A stretch of DNA of 64,000 bases from Narthecium ossifragum. Taxonomy: Eukaryota > Streptophyta > Magnoliopsida > Dioscoreales > Nartheciaceae. Made by a program: the position numbers and the translations under genes. The stretch covers positions 1,503,001-1,567,000 of the forward strand of contig OY986970.1 in assembly GCA_963920575.1 (NCBI GenBank), read 5' to 3'. Positions 23,205 to 34,299 of the stretch are shown one piece after another. Position 1 is the first letter of the stretch; each line of letters begins with the position of its first letter. The notes under the pieces were generated by a model. The model was not told where the DNA came from. It made no database searches and saw only the letters and a program-made list of their open reading frames with translations.

Positions 23205-25891
23205 ATGGCGTCCACGCGCGCCCTCTTCCCCCGCCACCGCCCGCTCCCTTATCTCCACCGGACCGCCGCCGCAGCTGCGAGCACCTCGGCAAAGAATCAG
23301 AAGTACGAGAGGAACCCGGACAAGTATTGGGACGCTTTCTACAGGCGCCATAACAACAAGGTCCCTCTCTCTCTCTCTCTCTCTCCTCCCTTCAATTCGA
23401 CCTAGTTGTACTAAGTTAACGATGTGGAATTATTTGGAGCAGTTCTTCAAGGACCGGCATTACCTGGAGAAGGATTGGGGTCGCTTCTTTTCTGCCAGTG
23501 TATTTTCTTGTTTAAATCCCCCTCTTTAGAGTGGCTAACTTCGGTATCTCGTGATTTGATTAATTTCAAGATTCTCTATGTTTATTATAGCTACCAATCG
23601 AGGAAGAGCAAGCGTCTGTTGATCCTAAGATTGTCTTGGAGGTAGGCGATTAAAATTACGATCTTGATGAATTTTTGAAGGTTGTTGGGGATGAAGTTTG
23701 GTGTGATTGACCTAGGTTGTGATATTTTAGGTTGGTTGTGGAGCTGGCAACACTGTTTTCCCTCTTTTGGTCGCATTTCCTAGTATTTTTGTTCATGCTT
23801 GTGATTTCTCACCCCATGCTATCAAACTTATTCAGGTATGAAGATCCTCTAGTTGTTCTCTTGTCAGTGAACTTATCTTAGAAGTTCCAATTGTATGTTT
23901 CATCCTTTTTACTGAATTTTCAAAGCAGTATGAACTTAGTCAGCTTAATGGACAATAATTTTATGTTGACTTTAGGCAATAAATTTGCAGGAGCATGAAG
24001 CTTTTGAGTGTGATCGGGTACATGCCTTTGTTTGTGATGTTACAAAGGATGATATAACCGCTAATGTACCCCCAAAATCTGTGGATGTTGTAACCATGGT
24101 AATTGTGACGATGGTTTGCTGAATCAGATTCTAGAAATTTTCCATTTCTGTTCCTTATATCTGTCTTTGCCATGTTGTCACAATGGTCATTTCTGTTCCA
24201 TGTTGTATGTTATATGTTTATCTTTGGGCTCTTTTATTTATTTTTTCCCCATGAACTCCCTTCTAATATATTTCTCGGATAATCTCCTATATTTTGTAGT
24301 GGGTAGATTCTATTTAAGTTATCTACTGACAATATTAGCAGATTTTTATGTTGTCTGCAGTTTCTCCATTGAAGATGCCTTTGGTAATACAGAATATCAA
24401 GCACACTCTTAAGGTCAGTTTCCAACACAACGTTGATTGAGTTGGGCCAATCTGCATATTCTATTTGGCAGAAGGTGCAACATATTGTTCTGTCATTTTG
24501 TAGCTGGGTGGTCATGTGCTTTTCCGAGACTATGCTGTAGGGGACTTTGCGCAGGTATGACCTACTGCCCTGAAGAATCTTAAAATGAAGTTTTATTTGG
24601 TGTATTGATGATGTCCCTTCACCCTTCTCAGTCTTGCATTACTTGATTGTCACAAGAATTTTATTAGTATAGTTTCAAAAGAAGCATTGAGAATTTTAAA
24701 ACTGAAAATGTCACCTCATAAGTCCATGGTGTGGTGCTTACATCTTTTGGATCAAAGAAATGAGAACAAGGCTGGAGAGAGTGACCATATAATTGTTGGA
24801 GTGGTCTGTCATAGGAATTGTGAGTGCTGTCTAACAGGAATTTAAGATTATTGCTGGTGTTAGGTGGTGCGGTGCATCTGCGGCTTTGAATAGGCACAAA
24901 GGTTTCTAGTCACAGAAGAATAAACTTTGCCACTTATTTCCCGTGATTTTCTTCTAGTTCTTGCATCTATGCGTATGTCAGAAATTAATGTCCAATCTAT
25001 CACCACTGAAAAGTTAGATCAACTTGATGGTAGTTGTGATTTCTGTGCTTTTATCACTGTTTACTGTTTGGGAGATGTGAAGATATTGTTCGCCACATGA
25101 AGTATCTTCTTTTTCTTTTTTGAGAAGAAAGAGCATTGTAAACCCCCTAGCCGCATAGATAATCAAGACTTGATATTTCTGATCTGAACCCCCTCTCATT
25201 GTGTCCCTGAGCACCTCTATATGCAGGCCAATTTGCTTCGCTATTCTAATGATTTTTCCCCCTCTGGGAAGGAGAAAAATGTAGAGGTCCCTGCATAATC
25301 TTTGAAGTGGAATTTCTATATGCGATATTATCTTATTTTACTCTCTTCTTTCTCCATCTGCTTGCTTATTTCAAGTATCAAGAAGTCATTGCTGAAAGGT
25401 TGTACTACAAACTGACCAAATTCACATTTTGCAGGAAAAACTGGCAGGCAAAGATCAGATGATCAGCAAGGACTTCTATGTTAGAGGCGATGGTACTGTA
25501 GGTGGCTTTTCTGAAACCTGTTTTAATAAAAGAATGCGGGACCTGTTCTTCCATTTCTGATAGCACAACTTGTTTGTCTGCTTAATGTTTGTGTTCCCAG
25601 TGTGCATTCTACTTCTCTGTAGATACATTGAGTTCTTTGTTTGAAAAAGAAGGCTTCACTTCAGAAACCAGCATATACAGCAAGCAGATTGTAAATCGCT
25701 CTCGAGGAGTCTTTATGGATCGGTCTGTAAACATTTGCCCATCTTTTGTCTAATTGATCATTTAAGGAATTGATTCATCACAAGCTGCATGTGCTTAACA
25801 ATGTAGGCGTTGGATACGCGGCACATTCTGCAATTCAGAACATGATGATCCTGCACAGCCACTGAAGATCTGTCGATATTCCAGCTGTTAG
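23205..25891 (+). CDS. tRNA N3-methylcytidine methyltransferase (METTL2/6/8-like)
   Basis: SAM-dependent methyltransferase of the METTL2/6/8 (yeast Trm140) family, which makes m3C at position 32 of certain tRNAs. Exons: 23205-23360, 23443-23499, 23591-23641, 23731-23835, 23991-24098, 24342-24413, 24504-24554, 25435-25497, 25601-25722, 25807-25891; total 289 aa. Motifs: [35 protein letters not shown]-binding motif [14 protein letters not shown] (split over two exons), [32 protein letters not shown] and the family signature FYVRGDGT. Two in-frame choices were needed: exon 2 ends FFSAS at a GTATTT donor, and exon 6 begins IFMLSAV at 24342. The Ala-rich N-terminus with Arg residues could be an organelle signal, but that is only inferred. 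Confidence 0.93.
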
Positions 25892-26511
25892 ATGTAGAAC
25901 ATAATGAGAGGGTAGAACACCAACCGTCGTGGTCGCGGACCAAGTATGTGCTGATGGGTGGGCTCATCCTGGCATTTACATCAAACATATTCTGTAAGCT
26001 GTAAACTAAGCAAGCAACTTGTATACAAATTTTTGTATCCTCCTGCGCGAGTTCTTAAGTATGAATCCTTTGTGTGAAGCATTAGTGATTGTATGAATAT
26101 TTTATACAAAGAGGGTATACAAATTCTTTCTGCAACTGCTGTCCATTAAACAGGATTAGAACCATCTGTTGATAAAAGAATTGAATTTGGCAATAATTTC
26201 ATAAGTCGAACCCAGATTTGACAATAATTTCATCTATACCCGACACCCAATTTGACACAACCTCGTCGATTGATGGTCGGCCATAATGGTTGTATTTAAA
26301 TATGATGGTTTTATCAGGGAACTCCTTTCTATGTTTTTAATTGGATAATTGGTAAAAACCTCAGAGAAAGTTTTTGCTAAAAAACCTCATTTGACATGTT
26401 TTTAAGGTTATAGCATCATTTTTATATGTTTATTTGGCTTGTGTATTAACAAAAGACTAAAATGCCCATGATAGGTAAATGTATTTACTAGGCATGGTGG
26501 TGGCGGTGCAG
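25892..26511. other. Downstream flank of the methyltransferase gene
   Basis: Probable 3' UTR and AT-rich intergenic sequence. No gene was recognised. Confidence 0.4.
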
Positions 26512-26795
26512 CGGCGGCGGATGGCGTGGTGGATGGTCGTTAGAGTTGGGATCCGGCGATCCATGCCTTTGTCGACGTTGGGGAAGGAGGAGGAAGCGGC
26601 GAGGTGAACTCCTAAGGCTTATGAAAGCGTCATGAGGTCACGAGACGGCGGTGGTGGCGGCGGATGGCATGGTGGAGGGTCGCCGGAGTTGGAGTCTGAC
26701 GATTCAGGGCTTGATCGAGGTTGGGGAAGGAGAAGGAAGTGGCATGGTGCCCTCCTAAGTCTTATGGAAGCTTCAGGAGATCACGAGGCGACGGT
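26512..26795. repeat. Two-copy tandem duplication, ~143-bp unit
   Basis: 'ggcggcggatggc(g/a)tggtgga(t/g)ggtcg...ttggggaaggag(g/a)aggaag...gatcacgag' occurs twice, the second copy 143 bp further on, with scattered substitutions. It is interrupted downstream by the hAT remnant at 26823. Confidence 0.8.
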
Positions 26796-26822
26796 AATGA
26801 TAGATCTCGTCAGCAGTGGGTT

Positions 26823-27736
26823 CAGGGGCGAAGCTATTAAGGGGCAAGGGGGATGTGCCCCCTTGGATTTTAGGGAAAAAAAAATGAACTATAGGAGTAG
26901 GTTTAATTTTTGAATCCGGGTCGGATCCAAACCTAGATCCGACCCGTTATGTTAAGTTTCTAAGGTGTATTTGTGATGTCTTGCAAATTGGTTCCAAATA
27001 GATTAAATTCAAATTGGTTCATCTTGCAAGATTTTATTCCGTTGAGTTTTCAGAAATGGATCTTATGTCTCTCGACAATCAATTCGAGACTTATATTATG
27101 GATATACACTCTAGTAAGGAGTTCTAGAATTGAATGGCATAACTGAGCTTGCAAAAAAAATGGTTGAGACAAGAAGAGATACAGTATATCCGTTGATTTT
27201 CTTGCTCTTGAAGTTGTCGCTAATTTTACCATTTGCAACTGTTGAGCGAGCATTTTCCGCTATGCATGTTGTGAAAAATAGATTGTGAAATCGAATGAGT
27301 GATGAATGGTTCAATGATTGCTTGGTTACATATATTGAAATGGATGTTTTTGATAGCATTGACAATGAGAGTGGTTTCAAAATATGAAAACTCGTCGAGG
27401 ACAATTATAAGAGGTAATTTTTATGTAAAGAAATATTTATTCTATTGGTTTTACCTTTTTAAAGTATTTATATTATCATTGTTTGATGACATATTTTTCT
27501 ATGTGTAAATAGTAGCATGTTACCGACATTTGGATGCTTGAAGGAAAACTTTTTTAGATCAGTTAATTACATTTTACTCGCATAGTCTTGCAGTTAGTTC
27601 TACAATTTTTGTATAATTTATGGTTTTCTATAAATATTGTTACTGTTAAAGATATTTGTACTTGATGGGGTCTTAAGAAATATGCACGTAAGGCACATTC
27701 TGCCCCTCCCTCTAAAATTTTCTGGCTTCGCCCCTG
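26823..27736 (+). mobile_element. Internally deleted hAT transposon with C-terminal dimerisation-domain relic
   Basis: Ends CAGGGGCGAAGC (26823) and GCTTCGCCCCTG (27736) are flanked by the exact 8-bp duplication AGTGGGTT (26815-26822 and 27737-27744). The interior keeps the end of a transposase frame: ILPFATVERAFSAMHVVKNRL, a stop, then NRMSDEWFNDCLVTYIE. This is the hAT C-terminal dimerisation region of the plant TTF-type zinc-finger/hAT proteins. Everything upstream is missing, so the protein is dead. The terminal repeats are intact. Confidence 0.93.
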
Positions 27737-29373
27737 AGTGGGTTTGGGTTTAGGTCATCGACGTTAATGGCGATGGTGTGGTGGGCAATGGATGTTGTAG
27801 GAGCGTAGGGGGTGATGAGAGGTGATTGGTGGTGGTTTCGAGGCGTGGGGTGGTCGGAGTGGCGAACGACGACGGCGGCTCACGATTGAGCCGCTTGAGC
27901 CAATGGCGAGTCGGAACGATAAAGGCTCGGCTTGCTACCGGCTTGGGGCGAGCCGGACTGAGAGAGTGGTTGCTATAGGGTTTTGATGGTTGCAAGGAAG
28001 GGTGGGGAGATGGAGAGAGAGATAGAGAGTGGTGGTGGTGTTAGAACAGAAATTTGACCGTTGACCGGGACTGTAGTCAAAGTCAAAATCTATTTTCACA
28101 TTCAAAAATCAAGAGATTGTAGTTTAGTTCAACTCCTTCGAATGATCGAATCAGAGGTGTTGAAGTGTACAAAGAAGTTATTTGGTTGATGGTGGAGTTG
28201 ATGGAAATGGTTTATGAGCAGTGACATGGAAAATGGAGAATGATAGATAAAGTAATGGAAGATGAAGAATGGATGATAGGCTATGTTATAACTACTCATA
28301 TTTTAGGTAGATCTACTCCTATGAATGGAATTATGGTAGCACTACTCCTAGGGAATTATGGTAATTCTACTCCTATGGAAGAAATTAGTGTAGCACTACT
28401 CCTAGAAATGAAGGACTGGTTGCAGGAATTTAAAAGAAAGATAAGCTTCATTGCTGAATTTAAAAGACTACATTGATAATAAATGTAAAAAGGCTACATG
28501 AAGATAAAAAATTGGTTTGCTTTGATGGCCGGGGTTTTTTTTTCCTTCTTCCTCTTGGCTTTTTATAGGGTTTCTGGTAACCACTTTTGAACTGGCAGAA
28601 ACTGCCTTGAACTGTTTTGGAACTGCTTTGAACTGTCAGAACTGCATAACTGGACGATATCTTCATTTATTTACGAAACTGCCACTAAACAACATCCTTT
28701 TCCATTCCTGCAATTTGGCCGATGATAACCTTAGAATCTGGAAAAACTCTGAACACGAAAGTTGTAGGTCTTCAAATTCTCTTTCTATCGGTTCAAAAAC
28801 CAACTCATTTGAACATCGTATGAGAAAGTTATCGTCAAAATGGTCAGTCTTCATTAATAGCCATTATTAAAATATGACCGATAAGAATTTGGCCGATAGA
28901 GTTTGGCCGATATCGGTCATTCTTTGACCAATGAAACTTAGAAATTCATCTATTATTTATTCTTTTGCCACTGGACACTTTGACTATTAATTTGATACAT
29001 CAAATGACCGAATTTGGAGATGACGTCAATAGCAAAGTTGTAGATCTTTTCGTCCTTTTCCAATGGTTTAAGAATCGGCCAACTTTGATACTTGATGTAA
29101 AAGTTATGGCCAAAATATTGTAACTATGTCAAAGCCAAATATATGGACGATTTGATGTCAATTTCGTCTTATTTACGAAATTACCATTGATCTTGTCAAT
29201 CGCCCAAATGGTTATTTTTATGGCTAACAGGTGGTCACCGGCGAGGTTGCCGGAAATGAGGGGATCATCGGAGATGGACGGGCAGGCGGCGGGCGAAGAT
29301 GAGTCTGCTGATGGTTGAGTGTGGTTAGGAGGGGGTAATATTGTCTTTTTTTTATGTTATTTGGGTTTATTGA
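27737..29373. repeat. Dispersed repeat, LTR-retrotransposon-like, inverted copy of 36450-37470
   Basis: Phrases such as 'gaaagttgtaggtcttcaaattctc', 'gtatgagaaagttatcg', 'ccttagaatctgg' and 'ccaatggtttaagaatcggcc' (28600-29130) recur in reverse complement at 36640-37060. There is no coding frame. The copies are too diverged to place LTR ends. 27745-28030 is GC-rich flank of the hAT element. Confidence 0.65.
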
Positions 29374-29382
29374 TTAAAAAAA

Positions 29383-30132
29383 GGGTGCGGCTATCCGCAC
29401 CACAAAATGAACTCAATACACCACATAAATTATTTTTTGTAAAAAAAAATTATTTATGTCCTAAACTACCCCTTCCCTCCCTCCCTCCCTCTCCACCACC
29501 ACCACCACCACCACCACCACCACCACCACCACTCCGGTAGCCACCGCCGGTCCTCCACCACCTCTCCACCCCGGCAGCCACCGCCGGCCGCGGGAGAGAG
29601 GAGGGGGGGAAGAGGAAGGCCAGCCGACTGCGAGAGAGAAGAGGGAGAAGAAGAGAGATAAGGCGAGAGAGAGGGGGAGAAGGGAGGGCGGCCGGCTGCG
29701 GGAGAGAGGAGGCTGGTCGGCCGTGGGAGAGAAAGGGAGGGGGGGAAGAGGGGAGGGCGGCCGGCCGCGGGAGAGAGGAGGCCGGGCGGCCGTGAGAGAG
29801 AGATAAGGTGAGAGGAAGAGGGAAGAGGGAAGAGGGAGGCGTGAGAGAGAGAAAGGCGAGATAGAGGGGGGAAAAGGGCGGGCGGCCGACTGCGGGAGAG
29901 AAAGGGAGGGGGGGAAGAGGGTGGGCGGCCAGCCGCGGGAGAGAGGAGGCCGGCCGGCCGCGAGCGAGAGAGAGAGAAGGCGAGAGGAAGAGGGAAGAGG
30001 GAGGCGGGAGAGAGAGAAGGCGAGAGAGAGGTGGGGGGAAAGAGAGGGCGGCCGGCCGCGGGAGAGAGGAGGGCGGCCGGCCGCAGGAGAGAGAGAAGGC
30101 GAGGAGGGGGGAAGAGGGAGGCTGGTGCCGCC

Positions 30133-30172
<40 letters not shown>

Positions 30173-30461
30173 AGAGGGAGGCCGACGCCACCGGGAGAGA
30201 GAGAGAGAGAGGGAAGAGGGAGGGAGGGAGGCCGCCGCTGCCGCCGCCGGGAGAGAGAGAGAGGGAAGAGGGAGGGAGGGAGGCCGCCGCTGCCGCCGCC
30301 GGGAGAGAGAAAGAGGGAAGAGGGAGGGAGGCTGCCGCTGTCGCCGGGAGAGAGAGAGGTCGGGAGAGAGGGGGGGTAGTTTAGGATTTTTATAATTTTT
30401 TTTATAAAAAATAATTTATGTGGTGTATTGAGTTTATTTTGTGGTACGGATAGCCGCACCC
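29383..30461. mobile_element. MULE-like element (1079 bp) with purine-rich tandem core, upstream of the SUVH gene
   Basis: Left end GGGTGCGGCTATCCGCACCAC and right end GTGGTACGGATAGCCGCACCC are parts of ~95-bp terminal inverted repeats ('aactcaatacaccacataaattatttttt' mirrored at the right, then 'ctaaactaccccc'). The flanks carry the 9-bp repeat TTAAAAAAA (29374-29382, 30462-30470); being A-rich it is weaker evidence than the others. The core is a GAGA/CGGCCGGC tandem array, with a CCA microsatellite at about 29492-29531. The first 18 bases of the left TIR form a hairpin (GGTGCGG/CCGCACC). Confidence 0.8.
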
Positions 30462-30470
30462 TTAAAAAAA

Positions 30471-30900
30471 AAACCTGGATGGGGTTGTTGAGGGAGAGCA
30501 TTGGGTTTTGCACAAAGAGCAGCTAGATCTGGGGTTTTGGAGCAACACCCCGATTTTAATTTGGAGAAAATTGAGGGGTTGTTTTAGTAAGTTGCCGTTG
30601 TTCTCGTCCCCAAACGCCATGGCCTTCTTCTTCCTCCTGTTCGAAACCCTATAGCAACCCCTGGTTCGACAGCAGTGGTCGCGTCTCCTCCGCCTCTCCT
30701 CGCCGACGCCTAATGGGTTTTTAATATCACCAGGTTTGCCTCTCGATCACTTTCCCTTCTAATCGGCTCCTCTAGGGTATTCGTTGGCTTATATCCAACT
30801 CTTTTCCAGTGATTCAATGGTTTTAGTGTTTGTTTTTGCCCGTTTTAAGAGTTTGGATTGATTGAGGAGAGGTTTGGAGCTCGTTGATCGCCGTGCAATC
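30471..30900 (+). promoter_or_regulatory. Probable promoter and 5' UTR of the SUVH gene
   Basis: A 430-bp gap between the MULE-like element and the SUVH ATG. It contains a CT-rich stretch typical of plant 5' UTRs (30620-30710), so the transposon ends very close to the likely transcription start. Confidence 0.5.
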
Positions 30901-33900
30901 ATGTTGGAGGTGACGCCGATCTTCCCCGTGAAGTACAAGCGGAGGAAGGTCTCTGCCATCCGTGAGTTCCCCAAGGGGTGCGGCCGCCGAGCCTTCGTAC
31001 CCAACTCGAAGCCCTTGGGTGAACCTTCAGTTCCGGTGGAAGCTGAATGCATCGCGACTTCTAAGCCCGATGACGCGCCTTTGCCCTTTATTGCCTTGGA
31101 GCTGCCTCCGGTGGTGGAGGCTTCTTTCGATCAGGTTATCACGACTTCTAAGCCCGATGAACCGCCTGTGCCCGCTGATTCTAAGCTTGATGACGCGCCT
31201 GTGCCCGCTATTGCCTTGGAGTTGCCTCCGGTGGTGGTGGAGGCTTCTTTGGATCAAGTTTCGTCGAAGGAGGGGCCCTCGATACTGAAGCTTGATGAGG
31301 CAGAGATTTGGAAGGGTTTGGAACCACTAGAATCCGTGGGTTCTTTGGAAAACCATGAAGCTGAGGAGGAGGGGAAGAAGGTAGCTTTGGGGGATGAGGG
31401 AAGCCCGAGGGATTTTGCAGAGGAAGTCGTGAGGTTGGAAAATTCGGAGGTTTTGAAGGTGAATTTGGGTGAGCCAGTACCATCTGTTGAGTTGAGAACT
31501 GATGCAGTGGCGGTGGAGAACCAAGTTCGCTCGAGAGTATATCCTCCGCCAAAGAGAAGGAAAGTTTCAGCAATCCGTTATTTTCCACCTGGTTGTGGAA
31601 GGAATGCTCCTCCATTAGAGGGACATGAAGGCTCTAAAGCTGTGGCTTGTTCTGATAGTAAGAAGTTGAATGGGGAGGATATGATTGCGGCGGGTGGAAA
31701 GGCTGATGCGGAAGTTTCAGATAGGCTTCTTCCTATTGAAAACGGCGAAAATCAGGTGATAGTATATTCAAACAAGCGACACGAGTTGAGCCAGGAAATC
31801 ACTGGGGAGTCCGAGTTTGAGATGAGTAGAAGTGAACCAATGCAAACAAATATCCAGGAAACTAAAGCTGAGGTTGCTGTTTATGCTGCCCCCAAGATCA
31901 ATATTTTGTACAAGGGGAAGCTTGTGGCGGGGGAGGAAGTGATAGCTGGGGGTGCAGTCAGTGACACATCTGCAGAGATGGTAGAGGATGAGAAGGGAAT
32001 GCAGAAGATCAGTAAGGTCATGATCTGCAATGGTGCTCGAGAAATTAGTGGCGACTCTCAGTTGAATCATGACCTTGGGAATGTTGTGAATGAGACCATA
32101 GAGGACGGACAGTATGAGGAGAAAGTCCTGGGGCAGGCTGGTAGCCGGAAGGAGTTGGTAGTGCATGACTTGAAACAAGTAAAGAAAAACCTTCAAATCA
32201 GAGAAGCAGGTGAAAAGTCATCTCACTTAGAGGCGAACTCTCTTTCTGGAAGCAAATCGGTCGATAACGAAGCAAGGAATTTGTTGGTGACAGAAGCAGG
32301 TGTGGGAACTTCGAAGATTCAAAAGGAGTCAGAGAGTTTTAAGAGAAAGCTGTCTGAAGAAATAGAGAACAAAGGCCATGTGAAGAAGGTCCGAATTCAA
32401 AGATTGGAAGCTTATGCTGAAAGGTTGGTGACACAAGCTTTGATGGCTGCTGAAAACTGTCCATGGACGCATGTTACAAAGTCCAATGCTTTCGGTTCTC
32501 GCTCTCTTACGCTGAAACCCAAGGCGAAGAAAGGAGGGAAATCTTTGGGCAGGAAATTTGCCTCGATGGAAGTTTTAGCTTCTCAAATTGAGGATAAAAT
32601 GGTTGTCAAGGAAGAAGACGATTTCCTACGAGGAGAACAAGATGCTAAGAAGGCTGTTGTTCTACATCAAAGACCACATGAACTGGAACTCACCTTGTTC
32701 CCTGTTGTCCCTGATGGGGTGAACTACGAGAAAGGTGATTCTCCTGAGGTAACTGCACGCAAGAGCGTCAAAAGAATCCTGCGGATTTTTCGGTTTGTGT
32801 GCTGGAAGCTTTTGCAAGTAGAGGAAACCAAGTCAAAGGATTTGGGCCGAAATGGCCGGGTTGATTTAAAGGCCGCTAATATTCTTAAAGAGAACAAGGG
32901 GTGGGTGAACCCAGGTAAGCAGATCTTAGGAATTGTGCCTGGTGTAGAAATTGGAGATGAGTTCCAGTATAGAGTAGAGCTTTCTATTGTTGGTCTCCAC
33001 CGCCCCTTTCAAGGTGGTATAGATTCCACAAAGATAAATGGGAAACTTGTAGCAACTAGTATTGTTGCTTCTGGTGGCTATCCAGATGACATAGACGGCT
33101 CCGATGTCTTGATATATTCTGGTGCAGGAGGAAACCCTATGAAAGACAAGGAAGCTGGTGATCAAAAACTTGAACGCGGTAACTTGGCGCTGAAGAACAG
33201 TATAACAGCTAAGACACCTGTGCGAGTTATTTATGGTTTTAAGAGAACTGAGTCCTCCCATGATGGGAGGCCTAAGGTTATGTCAACTTTTACGTATGAT
33301 GGGCTGTATCTAGTGGAAGATTTTTGGCCGGAGAAAGGACCTCATGGTTTTCTTGTTTTCAAATTCCGATTGAGAAGAGTACCAGGGCAACCTGAACTTG
33401 CTCTTAAAGAAGTCAAGAAGTCGCAGACGTCTAAAAGACGTGAAGGTCTTTGTGTGAAAGACATATCTGAAGGAAGAGAAAGGTTGCCAATTTGTGCAGT
33501 AAATACAGTGGACGGTGAGCGGCCTCCACCATTTGTTTACATAACCAAGATGATGTACCCGTCATGGTATACGATGACCCCTCCAAAGGGATGCAACTGC
33601 ATTGGTCGGTGCTCAGATTCAAAAGATTGTGCTTGCGCAGTTAAGAACGGAGGAGAAATCCCGTATAACTTTGATGGGGCCATTGTTATAGCAAAACCTC
33701 TTGTTTATGAATGCGGGCCCTCCTGCAAATGCCCTCCATCATGCTATAATAGGGTCAGCCAGCATGGCATCAAGATACACCTAGAGATCTTCAAGACCAA
33801 GTCAAGGGGTTGGGGCGTCAGATCTTTGTCTTCTATACCATCAGGTAGTTTCATATGCGAGTATATCGGTGAACTTCTGCATGACAGAGAGGCTGAACAG

Positions 33901-34299
33901 CAGGTGGGTAATGATGAGTACCTCTTCGATATTGGCCGCAACTATGATGATGATTCCCTGTGGGAGGGCCTCCCGTCTTTCATTCCAAGCACAGATTCTA
34001 GTCAATGTGAGAGGGTGAATGATGTAGGCCTCACCATCGATGCAGCTAAGTATGCAAATGTGGGACGATTTCTCAATCACAGCTGTTCGCCTAACCTCTA
34101 TGCCCAGAATGTTCTGTATGACCACGATGACAAGAATGTGCCACACGTCATGTTTTTTGCTGCTGATAACATTCCACCAATGCAGGAGTTGACCTATCAC
34201 TACAACTATCAAATAGGTGAGGTCCGTGATTCAGATGGTAACATCAGAGAGAAAAACTGCTATTGTGGTGCACTTGATTGCTGTGGCAGACTGTACTAA
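30901..34299 (+). CDS. Histone H3-lysine-9 methyltransferase, SUVH5/6-like
   Basis: Chromatin enzyme that reads methylated DNA and adds H3K9 methyl marks to silence transposons. One intronless frame; the first ATG (30901) gives 1132 aa. An upstream TTG-started extension is ignored. The N-terminus carries two copies of the SUVH5/6 box KRRKVSAIR-FP-GCGR (residues ~13 and ~217) and Pro-rich repeats (ALELPPVVEAS twice, residues ~60-120). The SRA/YDG domain (~680-833) contains GDEFQYRVEL, GLHRPFQGGID, ASGGYPDD and YDGLY. Pre-SET (~898-950) has the Cys array CNCIGRCSDSKDCAC and CGPSCKCPPSCYNR. SET (~955-1100) has RGWGVRS, NVGRFLNHSCSPN and ELTYHYNY. Post-SET is CYCGALDCCGRLY. All catalytic and zinc-binding motifs are intact. 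Intronless structure is common in this family. Confidence 0.96.
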   Translation: MLEVTPIFPVKYKRRKVSAIREFPKGCGRRAFVPNSKPLGEPSVPVEAECIATSKPDDAPLPFIALELPPVVEASFDQVITTSKPDEPPVPADSKLDDAPVPAIALELPPVVVEASLDQVSSKEGPSILKLDEAEIWKGLEPLESVGSLENHEAEEEGKKVALGDEGSPRDFAEEVVRLENSEVLKVNLGEPVPSVELRTDAVAVENQVRSRVYPPPKRRKVSAIRYFPPGCGRNAPPLEGHEGSKAVACSDSKKLNGEDMIAAGGKADAEVSDRLLPIENGENQVIVYSNKRHELSQEITGESEFEMSRSEPMQTNIQETKAEVAVYAAPKINILYKGKLVAGEEVIAGGAVSDTSAEMVEDEKGMQKISKVMICNGAREISGDSQLNHDLGNVVNETIEDGQYEEKVLGQAGSRKELVVHDLKQVKKNLQIREAGEKSSHLEANSLSGSKSVDNEARNLLVTEAGVGTSKIQKESESFKRKLSEEIENKGHVKKVRIQRLEAYAERLVTQALMAAENCPWTHVTKSNAFGSRSLTLKPKAKKGGKSLGRKFASMEVLASQIEDKMVVKEEDDFLRGEQDAKKAVVLHQRPHELELTLFPVVPDGVNYEKGDSPEVTARKSVKRILRIFRFVCWKLLQVEETKSKDLGRNGRVDLKAANILKENKGWVNPGKQILGIVPGVEIGDEFQYRVELSIVGLHRPFQGGIDSTKINGKLVATSIVASGGYPDDIDGSDVLIYSGAGGNPMKDKEAGDQKLERGNLALKNSITAKTPVRVIYGFKRTESSHDGRPKVMSTFTYDGLYLVEDFWPEKGPHGFLVFKFRLRRVPGQPELALKEVKKSQTSKRREGLCVKDISEGRERLPICAVNTVDGERPPPFVYITKMMYPSWYTMTPPKGCNCIGRCSDSKDCACAVKNGGEIPYNFDGAIVIAKPLVYECGPSCKCPPSCYNRVSQHGIKIHLEIFKTKSRGWGVRSLSSIPSGSFICEYIGELLHDREAEQQVGNDEYLFDIGRNYDDDSLWEGLPSFIPSTDSSQCERVNDVGLTIDAAKYANVGRFLNHSCSPNLYAQNVLYDHDDKNVPHVMFFAADNIPPMQELTYHYNYQIGEVRDSDGNIREKNCYCGALDCCGRLY

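Noticed and set aside
23500..23520. A stand-alone end of the methyltransferase frame after FFSAS
   Set aside because: The frame continues to a stop in the intron; GTATTT after FFSAS is a donor that rejoins LPIEEE in frame.
29461..30513. 350-aa minus-strand frame rich in Ser/Pro/Leu
   Set aside because: Pure by-product of the GAGA/CGGCCGGC tandem array in a MULE-like element; no domain, and long frames also occur on the other strand.
30862..30900. 13-residue N-terminal extension of the SUVH frame
   Set aside because: It begins at TTG; the first ATG at 30901 opens the conserved N-terminal box.
31208..34212. Several minus-strand frames of 60-140 aa across the SUVH gene
   Set aside because: Antisense shadows of a long coding exon; no family resemblance.
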